A DNA stretch of 64,000 nucleotides from Saprospiraceae bacterium (GTDB lineage: Bacteria > Bacteroidota > Bacteroidia > Chitinophagales > Saprospiraceae). Position 1 is the first letter of the stretch, and every line of letters starts with the position of its first letter. The DNA lies in contig JADKBV010000001.1 of NCBI GenBank assembly GCA_016714895.1, positions 310,001 to 374,000 on the forward strand. Direction: 5' to 3'. This document shows positions 34,923 to 43,972 of this stretch, piece after piece. The notes below the pieces were generated by a model. The model searched no databases. It saw nothing but the letters and a program-made list of their open reading frames with translations, and was not told the origin of the DNA. The translations under genes and the position numbers were made by a program.

Positions 34923-37922
34923 TTACAATGTTTTTATGGATAATGTGCTGTATCCGGAAGAAGACTTTTGGACTTCTATCTGCGTAAAAATTCTTTCTTT
35001 GAGGGATTCAACATGAGAGATTATTCCGATCATTCTGTTTGATTCATTTTGCAAACGTTCCAGATTTTCCATGGCGATGTCGAGGGTTTCCTGATCAAGC
35101 GTACCGAACCCTTCATCAATAAATAAACTTTGTATTTTTATTTTTTGAGAAGATAAATCCGAAAGACTCAGTGCAAATGCCAGACTGACCAAAAAGGATT
35201 CTCCACCGGATAAAGTTTTGACACTTCTTTTTACCTGCCATTGGTAATTATCAATAACGGTTAGGTCTTCCATTATATTTGTATAATCCAACTGATACCT
35301 GTCTGTAAGTTTTTGGAGTCTTTTGTTTGCCAAAGATATCAGGTGTTGTAAAGTCAGGTTTTGGGCAAATTTTGAATACTTTTTGCCTTCTTTGTCTCCG
35401 ATAAGTTCGTTTAGGTCTTCCCAGATTTTGATATTTTCCCGAATTTTAGTGTATTCCGTTTCCAATTCTATTTTGGCCGTTTTTTTGGATTCGTTAATTT
35501 CTGTTTCTTTATTAATTTCGCCAAGTTTGGTCAGAAATGCGGATTTTGTTTCATTTAGGGTAAATAATTCATCATTCAATTTATCATGATTTTCCGAAAC
35601 CACTGAAGGCAATTGTTCGAGAATGAGTCGAATATTTTGTTGTATTTCTGACCGTTTGGTTCGGTTTTCAATTTCTTCAAAAGTAAGTTTTTCATTTTTT
35701 GCCTTTATTTCTGAAAGATCATTTTCTGATAACATGTCTTTTTGAACGGCGTCCACAGAATCGTAACCCAATGATTGGAGTATCGGGAATAATCGCGTCT
35801 CAACATCTGTCAACTTTTTGATCAAAATTGTTTTTTGGGTTTCCTGTTCCTGATTAATGGTTGACACCCGCAACATTTGGTTGCTGATATTTTCCCAATT
35901 ATCATAGGTTTCTTTGAAAAAAACCTCCGGTTGTTTGGTTTTTACCATTATATCGATATTTTCTTTCATCGACTTGTATTCTTCCCTTAGTTTTCCAATA
36001 CTTATAAGTTCTGACAAAACAAACTTCATATTGATCTTGTCTATCGCCTGCTGGTATTGGATTTTTGTTTTTTCTCCTTCCGCGAGGTCATTTTTTACAA
36101 CCATGAGCGCATCTGCCGGATCCTTCAAACCGAGATTTTTGCTGATATCTGCGATTTTTAGAACCATTTGTTTTTCTTTTTCTTCTTCGGCAGACAGCTT
36201 TCCTGAAACTATGTGTAGTTTTTCTTTTTCTGAGTGAATGGAAGTTTCCAGGTCATTGTGTTTATGTTGTATTTCATCGAGAATTATATTTTGTTCGAGA
36301 TATAGTGTTAATGACTTATCAAGACAAAACGGATGATCGAGTGAACCACATAATGGGCAGGATTCACCATCTTTAAGTTGATTGCGCAATTCATTAAGTT
36401 GGTTCAGTTGCCACTTTTTTTCTTTTTCTTTCTGCAGGCTTTCCAATTCTGATTTAACGTCCTGCAATGATTTTTGAATGGTAAAAATATTTGAATGATG
36501 ATCCTTTATGGAGTTTTTATACTCAAGGATTTTTTGTGCTGTCTGATTTACTTCTGAGATCAGTTGTAAAACATTTTCGATTTTATCCCGAAGCAAAAGA
36601 TTTTGATTCATTTTTTGGGTCAGATCTTCTGCTTTTCTCTCCAGAATTCCTTTTTCTGACTCATCGGCCAATTCATAGGTTTTCCATAAATCAAAAAAAG
36701 TATTTGGATTTTGTTGAAAAATATTTTCGAGTTCCTTTAGTTGAAATTGTAATTTTTCGGGAAGTTGGCTTTTCTCTTTTTGGTACAAAGCTCTTTTCTC
36801 TTCACCTTTTTTTTGCAAGGTTAACAATTCCCTGGTTTTTAATAGAAACTCCTGTTCCCTTTCTTTTAAAAGGTTTAAACAGTTTTCTGCCGTGCCATTT
36901 ATGTTAAGAACGGAAGAAATATGTGATATTAATACCTTAAAGTCATTTTGTAAGGCGGCAATTTTTTCAGTATTTTTTAGGATTTGTTTTTCTGCGGCTG
37001 TTTTTTCATTTGTTAACCTGATGACATCAGATACTGAGGTTATATGAGGAGCAATTTTATCGTGTTTATTCCACTTTTCCAAATAGGGTTCGAAGGATTT
37101 TTGTTTAGTTTCGAGATCAATTTTTTGCTGATTCAGAATTTCCAGGTTTTTGTTATATTCCTGATATTGTGCGTGGTATTTGATTTTTCTGTTCAGGGTA
37201 TCTGATTGCAGGTCGATTTCGGGTAATTGCTCAAGGATGATTTTTTTTTCATTTTGTAATGCGCTTACTTCTTCATCTGTCATTAAAACAATATTCCGGA
37301 GATTGAGCATAATCTCCTGAATTTCCAACTGTTTTTCTTTGTTTTTTTCATATGCGGCTTTACCTAATGATTGATAAATATGTGCACCGGTCAGTTCCAT
37401 GAGCAATTTTGCCCTTTCATTTTCATCTGCTTTCAAAAATTGGGCAAATTCGCCTTGAGCCAGAAGGATTGATTTTCTGAACTGCTCATAATTTAAACCG
37501 ATGATTTTTTCATTTCCTTTAGGTACTTCCGATTTTTTGGATTCGATAATATTTCCATCAGGAAGTGAAGACAGTTCCATTTCATAATCTTTCCAATTGC
37601 CTTTACTGTTTTGAGTGATTTTCCAGACGGAACGGTATTTTTTTTCGCCGGATTCATATTCTATTTCTGCAAAAGCATCTGTGGTATCATGAGTTACCAC
37701 CGAACCAATCCTCTCCATTTCGGCATTGGAAAAGCTTCCCAATCTTGGTATTTTGTTGTATAAGGCAAGTGTAATAACATCAAGAAGGGTTGATTTGCCG
37801 GCACCTGTAGGACCTGTTATGGCAAAAAGTCCTGCACTTTGTAAGGGTTCCTGTTCAAAATCCACAATATGTACCCCCTTCAGTGAATGAATATTTTTGA
37901 TGTGAATTTTTAATATTTTCAT
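34923..37922 (-). CDS. sbcC: SbcC nuclease subunit (Rad50-like ATPase)
   Basis: The SMC-like ATPase of the SbcCD complex, which opens DNA hairpins and trims protein-blocked ends. At 999 residues it is typical. Walker A is GPTGAGKSTLLD (residues 39-50). Long coiled coils flank a zinc hook with CPLCG near residue 525. The ABC signature VKTLSGGESFLVSLALAL-type motif (here KTLSGGESFLVSLAFALS) lies near 900, and Walker B LFIDEGFGTLD near 935. It follows sbcD on the same strand after 172 bases with no recognised feature. Confidence 0.95.
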   Translation of the reverse strand: MKILKIHIKNIHSLKGVHIVDFEQEPLQSAGLFAITGPTGAGKSTLLDVITLALYNKIPRLGSFSNAEMERIGSVVTHDTTDAFAEIEYESGEKKYRSVWKITQNSKGNWKDYEMELSSLPDGNIIESKKSEVPKGNEKIIGLNYEQFRKSILLAQGEFAQFLKADENERAKLLMELTGAHIYQSLGKAAYEKNKEKQLEIQEIMLNLRNIVLMTDEEVSALQNEKKIILEQLPEIDLQSDTLNRKIKYHAQYQEYNKNLEILNQQKIDLETKQKSFEPYLEKWNKHDKIAPHITSVSDVIRLTNEKTAAEKQILKNTEKIAALQNDFKVLISHISSVLNINGTAENCLNLLKEREQEFLLKTRELLTLQKKGEEKRALYQKEKSQLPEKLQFQLKELENIFQQNPNTFFDLWKTYELADESEKGILERKAEDLTQKMNQNLLLRDKIENVLQLISEVNQTAQKILEYKNSIKDHHSNIFTIQKSLQDVKSELESLQKEKEKKWQLNQLNELRNQLKDGESCPLCGSLDHPFCLDKSLTLYLEQNIILDEIQHKHNDLETSIHSEKEKLHIVSGKLSAEEEKEKQMVLKIADISKNLGLKDPADALMVVKNDLAEGEKTKIQYQQAIDKINMKFVLSELISIGKLREEYKSMKENIDIMVKTKQPEVFFKETYDNWENISNQMLRVSTINQEQETQKTILIKKLTDVETRLFPILQSLGYDSVDAVQKDMLSENDLSEIKAKNEKLTFEEIENRTKRSEIQQNIRLILEQLPSVVSENHDKLNDELFTLNETKSAFLTKLGEINKETEINESKKTAKIELETEYTKIRENIKIWEDLNELIGDKEGKKYSKFAQNLTLQHLISLANKRLQKLTDRYQLDYTNIMEDLTVIDNYQWQVKRSVKTLSGGESFLVSLAFALSLSDLSSQKIKIQSLFIDEGFGTLDQETLDIAMENLERLQNESNRMIGIISHVESLKERIFTQIEVQKSSSGYSTLSIKTL

Positions 37923-38094
37923 AAAATATGGTGAGGATTTATGGATGTCAATTCAGAATTTTTATGTCGAAATATTGTTTTTTATTCTGGTTCTTTATGT
38001 GTTGATTATATTAAGTTGGTTCATTTGAGCCGTTTGCAGTGTCATGCTGTTAATCAGTATTTCAATTGATATAATCAATCTGATTGCAAAAAAG

Positions 38095-39306
38095 CTATTC
38101 ATGCAGATTTTCCCATAAAGTAACATAAGCCACTTCAAGGGCTTCCTTTTTATCATCGCTGATTTGTCTGTCTTCCAAAAGTTGTCTGAAGACCTCCAAT
38201 GGATTCATTTCGTCAATTGAAATATTTTCTTCTGATAATTTTAACGTTCCCGCTGAAGGTGCTGTCGAAATTAATTTTGATTTCAGAATTTTAAAATAAG
38301 GATGAGTTTCATACGTTGTCATCATTTCCTGCAATAAACGTTTATCTTCCAGCCCATCATCAGAGACTGACCATTCCAACTCTATAAAATCGGGCAATTC
38401 GTTTGATTTTTGACTTAAAGTATGCAGTTTTTCCATGATTTCTGTTCCCTTTCCTGAAATTTTGGACATTTTTCGAAAAATAGGTATTTTTACAGGCAAA
38501 ATATCGAGCTTATTATTTGTTGTCGTGACGAGAATAACTTGTTTTTCATAATCTCTTTCTGAAAAGTCAAGAAAAACCGGAGATCCGCTGTAGCGTATGA
38601 TTGGATTCCCTTTGATAGCCTGGGGTTTATGAATATGGCCTAAAGCAACATAATCAATAGATTCATTAAAAATGGTTGAAGGAAATCCTTGTAAATTCCC
38701 TATGTGAATCTCTCTTTCACTGTCTGATGTAGAGCTCCCGTAGAGATGAATGTGTCCCATAGCTATTATTGGAACTTGTGCACCATATTTGCTTTTTGCC
38801 AAAAGAACCAGTTGGTCGTATATGGTTTGCACAGCTTTCATTTGTTCATCTTTCTCTGATGTTTCAAGAAGTGAACGCGATTTGCGAAGATCTTTTTCCC
38901 TGAGGAAAGGAACGGCCAGAATGACGACTTCCGTTTTTCCATTGTTGGTCAGAGGAACAATATGTTCTTCTATATCTTCAGAAAGAGATCCGTAAACGGA
39001 AACCTGCATATTTTGAAAAAGACTTTTTGGACCGTTCAATAATGCCGGAGAGTCATGGTTGCCGCCAGTTATGATGACTTTGACATTGTTTTGATATAAA
39101 TCATTGAGTATTTTGTAGTACTTCCGAATATCTGCAAAAGATGGGTTTGCATAATCAAAGACGTCTCCGGAAATTAATACAACATCGACAGACTCTGATA
39201 CCACGTATTGTATCAACCAATCAGTGAATTTTTGAAAATCCTGCTCGAGACTTTGTTTGTGCAGGATTTTTCCTATATGCCAATCGGCAGTATGGAGTAT
39301 TTTCAT
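38095..39306 (-). CDS. sbcD: SbcD nuclease subunit (Mre11-like)
   Basis: The metal-dependent nuclease of SbcCD. All phosphodiesterase motifs are present: ADWHIGK (residues 7-13), SGDVFD near 46, GGNHDSP near 81, MGHIH near 183 and LGHIHKPQ near 222. At 403 residues the length is right, and the C-terminal capping domain is complete. A TATTTTTG promoter box lies upstream of the ATG at 39306. sbcC lies downstream, as in the usual sbcDC operon but with a wider gap. Confidence 0.95.
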   Translation of the reverse strand: MKILHTADWHIGKILHKQSLEQDFQKFTDWLIQYVVSESVDVVLISGDVFDYANPSFADIRKYYKILNDLYQNNVKVIITGGNHDSPALLNGPKSLFQNMQVSVYGSLSEDIEEHIVPLTNNGKTEVVILAVPFLREKDLRKSRSLLETSEKDEQMKAVQTIYDQLVLLAKSKYGAQVPIIAMGHIHLYGSSTSDSEREIHIGNLQGFPSTIFNESIDYVALGHIHKPQAIKGNPIIRYSGSPVFLDFSERDYEKQVILVTTTNNKLDILPVKIPIFRKMSKISGKGTEIMEKLHTLSQKSNELPDFIELEWSVSDDGLEDKRLLQEMMTTYETHPYFKILKSKLISTAPSAGTLKLSEENISIDEMNPLEVFRQLLEDRQISDDKKEALEVAYVTLWENLHE

Positions 39307-39326
39307 GTCTTATGGATGAAAAAATG

Positions 39327-39334
39327 CAAAAATA
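39327..39334 (-). promoter_or_regulatory. Promoter -7 box of sbcD
   Basis: The minus strand reads TATTTTTG, matching TAnnTTTG, 21 bases before the sbcD ATG. No good -33 box is seen. Confidence 0.45.
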
Positions 39335-39435
39335 TTACGTTATTTAAAAAACTTTCTAACTAAAAATCTGGCCTACCCATTGCCGGAAACAAAGTCAAAA
39401 GTAAAAAAATATAGTATAACGAATACAAAAAAAAA

Positions 39436-41322
39436 TCAATGTTCCGGTTCTGAAGAATTTTCCAAAGATTTGCCTTTGAGTGAAAAGGATATCAAATGAT
39501 CCATAGAACGCTGAGCGATAGGAGCGGCAAAATCATTAAGTGATTTCAGGCCGGACTCAATCAGATTTTTATTCTTTGATTGGATTGCTTTTTCAACATC
39601 AGCTTTCATTTCTTTGATTTTTTGCGATTCTGTGGTCGTCATAGTTTCTTTATTCTGAATCAGAAACTTATCCGTCGCCAATAAAACATTTTGCGCTTCG
39701 ACAGTTGCTTCGATGAGTGCTTTTTGATCTGCATCCTCTTTGGCATGTTGAATTGATTCCAATAACATTTCGGCCATTTTTTCTTCCGAGATGCCGAAAC
39801 TTGCGTTAATTTCTATCCTTGCTTCAGTATCGGAGCGCAATTCTTTGGCTTTAACAGTGAGGATTCCGTCGGCGTCAATCAAAAAATGAATGTCGATTTT
39901 GGGTAATCCTGCCGGCATCGGAGGAATATCTTTTAAAATAAACTCACCTAATTTTCGATTATTGGCCACCAAATCTCTTTCACCCTGATAAACGGATATT
40001 TTGAGATTTTTCTGACCGTCTACCGAAGTGGTATATTGCCTTCCTGCCTTATGAGGAATCTTTGAGTTACGCGGAATAATAACATCCATCAACCCTCCAA
40101 CCGTTTCAATACCTAATGATAACGGGGCTACATCAAGTAAAAGCATATCCTTCCGGTTTCCTGCGAGAATGTCTGCCTGAATTGCTGCACCTAAAGCTAC
40201 GGCTTCATCGGGATTCAATGCATCATGAGGAGTCATGCCAAAAAACTCTGAGAGTCTTTGTTTAACATAAGGATTTCTTGTCGAGCCACCCACCAGAATA
40301 ACTTTCTGAATCTCTTTCACAGATATTTTTGCGTCGCGAAGGGCTGATTCACAAGCATTAATGGTTTTATCGATCCATTTTTTGCAAATATCAAAAAACT
40401 CAGTTTTTGAAAGGTTCAGCTGCAAATCCTCTGTCAGGAAGGCAGCATAGTTTTCATGTTGAGATAAATAGATTTTGGCTTCTTCAGCAAGATAAAGGAG
40501 TTTTCCGTAAAGGTAAAAGTCAGATAATTTTTCAGATAGTCCGGCATGTTGGCTAATCCAGTATTGCAATATATCATTATCAATGTCATCTCCGCCGAGG
40601 TCGGTATCTCCTTTTGTGGAAAGTACTTCAAAAATCCCATTCTCGATATGAAGAACGGAAATATCAAAGGTTCCTCCACCCAAATCATAAACAGCAACAA
40701 TTTCGTTTTCGTCCATTTTCAGACCGATACCATAAGCCAGGCTGGCAGCTGTAGGTTCGTTGATGATTCTGAGTACATCCAGACCAGCGAGTTTTCCTGC
40801 GTCCCTTGTAGCCTGTCTTTGTGTATCGTTAAAATAAGCCGGAACGGTTATAACAGCTCTTGAAATTTTTGAACCGATATATTTTTCTGCTCTTGATTTC
40901 AGGGATTTTAGGATTTCGGCAGAAAGTTCGAAGGGTGTATAAAAGTTTTCATCCATTTTGATTTTTACCAACTGGTCAGTACCGCTGTCAATAATTTCAT
41001 AGGCTGTACTGGTTGAAAAATCTTTAACATCAGCATAACTTTTACCCATTAATCTTTTAACTGACTTAATGGTTCTGGACGGATAATCGGTAAGTTGTTT
41101 TTTAGCTTCTTGTCCTGTTATGATTTTTCCTTCAGGATCAAAAAATAAAACAGAAGGCATTAAAACCTCAGTTCCGGATTCATCTTTAATAACTCTTGGA
41201 AAATCATTTTCAATGATAGCAACCAGGCTATTCGTTGTACCTAAATCTATACCTACGATGATATCCTTATTTTCGGACTCTTTTTTTACAGAACCTGTCT
41301 TTATATCTATGGGAATTTTCAC
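39436..41322 (-). CDS. Hsp70 chaperone, HscA-like
   Basis: A 628-residue Hsp70. The ATPase domain carries VGIDLGTTNSLVA (residues 23-35), the connect region INEPTAASLAYG near 180, AVYDLGGGTFDIS near 203 and GGDDIDNDIL near 237. The substrate-binding domain includes APLSLGIETVGG near 390. Features such as GLDVLRIINEPTAAS, the short acidic-free tail and the ending RSMDHLISFSLKGKS resemble HscA, the chaperone that helps transfer Fe-S clusters from the IscU scaffold, more than DnaK. No isc genes are near, so the HscA assignment rests on sequence only. The start is GTG at 41322. Confidence 0.85.
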   Translation of the reverse strand: MKIPIDIKTGSVKKESENKDIIVGIDLGTTNSLVAIIENDFPRVIKDESGTEVLMPSVLFFDPEGKIITGQEAKKQLTDYPSRTIKSVKRLMGKSYADVKDFSTSTAYEIIDSGTDQLVKIKMDENFYTPFELSAEILKSLKSRAEKYIGSKISRAVITVPAYFNDTQRQATRDAGKLAGLDVLRIINEPTAASLAYGIGLKMDENEIVAVYDLGGGTFDISVLHIENGIFEVLSTKGDTDLGGDDIDNDILQYWISQHAGLSEKLSDFYLYGKLLYLAEEAKIYLSQHENYAAFLTEDLQLNLSKTEFFDICKKWIDKTINACESALRDAKISVKEIQKVILVGGSTRNPYVKQRLSEFFGMTPHDALNPDEAVALGAAIQADILAGNRKDMLLLDVAPLSLGIETVGGLMDVIIPRNSKIPHKAGRQYTTSVDGQKNLKISVYQGERDLVANNRKLGEFILKDIPPMPAGLPKIDIHFLIDADGILTVKAKELRSDTEARIEINASFGISEEKMAEMLLESIQHAKEDADQKALIEATVEAQNVLLATDKFLIQNKETMTTTESQKIKEMKADVEKAIQSKNKNLIESGLKSLNDFAAPIAQRSMDHLISFSLKGKSLENSSEPEH

Positions 41323-41371
41323 AATGGAGTGTGTTTAATGACTTAATTTATACAGTTTTCTGTGAAAAAAG

Positions 41372-41403
41372 TTTATCAGGATGCTGGTAAAGTCGTACCT
41401 TTG
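41372..41403 (+). promoter_or_regulatory. Promoter of the enoyl-CoA hydratase gene
   Basis: TTTA at 41372-41375, a 20-base spacer and TACCTTTG (TAnnTTTG) at 41396-41403. The predicted transcription start lies before the ATG at 41417 and after the longer candidate start at 41381, which decides the start. Confidence 0.55.
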
Positions 41404-41416
41404 CAAAAAAGTAGAT

Positions 41417-42196
41417 ATGAATAGTTCTGTACTCCTGATTGAACAAAAGGATGGTATATTTTTTCTGACGATTAATCGACCGGATGCTTTAAATGCTTTA
41501 AATAAAGAGGTTTTTGATGCTTTGGAACAGTTTTTTAAAGATAAAAAAAATGACTTCAGTGTTAAAGGGGTTATTGTTAGCGGTGCAGGTAATAAGGCTT
41601 TTGTTGCCGGTGCGGATATCAAAGAATTTATTCATCTGGATTCTGTTGAAGGTGCTGCATTGAGCAAAAGAGGGCAGGATATCTTTTTTATGATAGAAAA
41701 TTTTCATGCTCCCGTTGTTGCGGCGGTAAATGGATTTGCCTTAGGTGGTGGCTGTGAATTGTCTATGGCTTGCCATTTAATAATTGCCGGAGAACATGCA
41801 CGTTTCGGGCAACCCGAAGTTAATCTGGGATTGGTGCCCGGTTACGGAGGTTCTCAGCGTCTGGTTCAAAATATTGGAAAAACCAGAGCTTTAAAATTAT
41901 TGTTGACAGGAGATATGATAACAGCAACGCAAGCTCTTGAGTGGGGATTGGTAAACGAGGTTGTACCTTCCGGCGAAGAAAAAGTTTCTGCTGAAGTTTT
42001 ATTACAAAAGATAGTAACAAAAGGGCCTTTGGCTATTCAGAAAACCATATCCTTGGTCAATGATTTTTTTAATAAAGCAGTAGATGGATTTAAAAGTGAA
42101 TATGAAGATTTTGGCTACACGTTAGGATCGGACGATGCGAAAGAAGGGGCAGCTGCATTTATTGAAAAAAGGAAACCATCATTTAAAGGTAAATAA
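41417..42196 (+). CDS. Enoyl-CoA hydratase/isomerase family protein
   Basis: A crotonase-fold enzyme of 259 residues that hydrates trans-2-enoyl-CoA in fatty acid or amino acid degradation. The oxyanion-hole segment is AFVAGADIKEF near residue 60 and the second oxyanion loop FALGGGCELSMAC near 107. The two catalytic glutamates are in GGCELS and in QPEVNLGLVPGYGGSQRL near 130, so it should be a true hydratase. The frame opens earlier (41381), but the promoter at 41396-41403 favours MNSSVLL at 41417. The next gene starts immediately after its TAA. Confidence 0.92.
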   Translation: MNSSVLLIEQKDGIFFLTINRPDALNALNKEVFDALEQFFKDKKNDFSVKGVIVSGAGNKAFVAGADIKEFIHLDSVEGAALSKRGQDIFFMIENFHAPVVAAVNGFALGGGCELSMACHLIIAGEHARFGQPEVNLGLVPGYGGSQRLVQNIGKTRALKLLLTGDMITATQALEWGLVNEVVPSGEEKVSAEVLLQKIVTKGPLAIQKTISLVNDFFNKAVDGFKSEYEDFGYTLGSDDAKEGAAAFIEKRKPSFKGK

Positions 42197-43369
42197 ATGT
42201 TTGGATTCTTTTTTGATAACCAGAAAATAAATAAGCGGATTTTGTTCGTGGTGTTTATAACGATGCTGCAAGGACCTGGGTTGTCTTTGGTTGCTCAACA
42301 GGTTGTAGTTTCTGAAGGAGGGCAACAAATACAGATTTTTACCAAAGATCTGTATTATATAATTTCTGAAAAGGTCACTCTGACTGATCAAAAAGAATCA
42401 GGAATGTCAGGAATGCCCCATTGGATGAATGAAATCAATATTATAGAAGCAGAATATTTTGTTCAGTTATTTACGAATCAGATTGATATTGATGCATTAA
42501 ATCTCACTATCAAACAAGCAAGGAGAACAAAAAATGCTGAAGAAGAAAAACGAAGTAAAAAATCTTTGCAGGATTTAAGAAGCAAACAAAAGGATCTGGA
42601 AGGCTTATACAGCAATGCTTTATCTTATAAAAAACTGGCAGATCATCTTTATAAAAAGGGTACGGAAGGGCAGACCAAAAAGCTAGATAAACTGATGACA
42701 TATATTCAAAGTAAAGATTATATGTTTAAAAGTATTTCTTATAGGGAAAAACAAAAACCTGAATTAGTTTTAAAAACGTCAATACCTGATGAAGCTAAAA
42801 CAATCAATGCTGAAATAAAACAAAATACGGGGTTAACAACCGAAACAAAAATTCCGGAACAAAACCAAATTTCCCCTAATTGTTCGATGCTGTCTGAACA
42901 AAGAGTCGGATATGTTGAGTATAAACATGCCTATGAGCCATTGTTTCAATATACACCTGACCGGTTGAAATCTTTATTAAAAGATGAAGATCTGGTTTTG
43001 GCAGATGCAAGGATGCGATATGACAAAAAAAATTACTATTTGGATTTCAGGATAATTCTTCGTTCAAAAGATGCAGCAAAGTCTTACGGATTCATACCGG
43101 AAGGAAATTTGGTAAGATTGGAGTTTGTTAATGGTCTGAGGTTAAACCTGAAAGTAAAAGAATTGGTCATCGGACGATTGGAAGAATATTCAGGAAGGGT
43201 TATTTATGATCTTACTTTCCTGATGGACAAAGAAATGATAAAACAACTGGAATCTATGCCTTTGGATCACATGGGTATTATGTGGTCTACTGGTTATGAA
43301 AAATATTTAATTTATGAAATAGATACATTCAGCCGACAGATTTTATGTTTCAAATCAATAATTAATTGA
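42197..43369 (+). CDS. Hypothetical exported protein with coiled-coil segment
   Basis: Not recognised. The 390-residue product has a hydrophobic export signal (about residues 15-35, ending LVAQQ). It then has a strand-rich segment and a charged helical region at about 95-165 (alternating Lys, Glu, Arg, Leu) that could form a coiled coil. A Pro/Gln-rich linker leads to a C-terminal beta-rich domain (DARMRYDKKNYYLDFRIILR onward). It begins directly after the enoyl-CoA hydratase stop (TAAATG) and ends overlapping the TTG before miaE, so it belongs to the same transcript. No catalytic motif is visible. Confidence 0.7.
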   Translation: MFGFFFDNQKINKRILFVVFITMLQGPGLSLVAQQVVVSEGGQQIQIFTKDLYYIISEKVTLTDQKESGMSGMPHWMNEINIIEAEYFVQLFTNQIDIDALNLTIKQARRTKNAEEEKRSKKSLQDLRSKQKDLEGLYSNALSYKKLADHLYKKGTEGQTKKLDKLMTYIQSKDYMFKSISYREKQKPELVLKTSIPDEAKTINAEIKQNTGLTTETKIPEQNQISPNCSMLSEQRVGYVEYKHAYEPLFQYTPDRLKSLLKDEDLVLADARMRYDKKNYYLDFRIILRSKDAAKSYGFIPEGNLVRLEFVNGLRLNLKVKELVIGRLEEYSGRVIYDLTFLMDKEMIKQLESMPLDHMGIMWSTGYEKYLIYEIDTFSRQILCFKSIIN

Positions 43370-43371
43370 CC

Positions 43372-43953
43372 ATGCTTGGTTTAAAATTAGCCACCGATCC
43401 ATATTGGGTAAATATAGCTGAAAAAAGTATTGATGAAATCCTCACAGACCATGCTTATTGCGAACAAAAGGCAGCTTCAACCTGTATTTCATTGATTATT
43501 CAATTTCCTGACCGAACAGATTTAGTCGATGAGTTGACGCCAATAGTAGCTGAAGAGTGGGGACATTTCCGTAAGGTGATTAAGGAATTAAAAACAAGAG
43601 GCTATTCCTTCGGAAAAAAAAGGATTGATGATTATGTCGTAGAATTGATGAAATTTCAAAGAAAGGGTGGTAAAGAAATAGACCGTCTGATGGATAAACT
43701 GTTGATATCTGCCATGATAGAGGCCAGAAGTTGTGAAAGATTTCGTCTTTTATCGCTTCACATTTCTGATGAAGATTTGAAAAAATTTTATCATGAGTTT
43801 ATGATTTCTGAAGCTGGTCATTACAGAACGTTTATCGACCTGGCAAAAATGTACTGTGGTGAGGAACCTGTAAAAAAAAGATGGCAGGAAATGATTGAAT
43901 TTGAAACAAAAATTATGCAACTAAGGGAACTTCGGGGAGACAGAATGCATTAA
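43372..43953 (+). CDS. miaE: tRNA-(2-methylthio-N6-isopentenyl-adenosine) hydroxylase MiaE
   Basis: A non-haem diiron oxygenase that hydroxylates the isopentenyl group on A37 of tRNA. The 193-residue protein is a ferritin-like helix bundle whose metal ligands appear as ILTDHAYCEQKAAST (Glu) near residue 35, EEWGHFRK (Glu, His) near 63, MIEARSCERF near 118 and SEAGHYRTFI near 146. An upstream TTG (43366) gives two additional residues, but the ATG at 43372 (MLGLKLATDP) matches the family start. It overlaps the preceding gene's end region by no bases from this start and lies 19 bases before the subtilase-GH9 gene. Confidence 0.9.
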   Translation: MLGLKLATDPYWVNIAEKSIDEILTDHAYCEQKAASTCISLIIQFPDRTDLVDELTPIVAEEWGHFRKVIKELKTRGYSFGKKRIDDYVVELMKFQRKGGKEIDRLMDKLLISAMIEARSCERFRLLSLHISDEDLKKFYHEFMISEAGHYRTFIDLAKMYCGEEPVKKRWQEMIEFETKIMQLRELRGDRMH

Positions 43954-43972
43954 TCAGTTTAAAAGAAATATA

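Noticed and set aside
37941..38069. A 42-codon open frame on the plus strand between sbcC and sbcD
   Set aside because: No ribosome-binding or promoter signal, it is antisense to the operon direction, and the composition looks random. It is not supported as a gene.
41335..41622. A 95-codon minus-strand frame over the enoyl-CoA hydratase start
   Set aside because: It is antisense to a well-supported crotonase gene and its product resembles no protein. It is a shadow frame.
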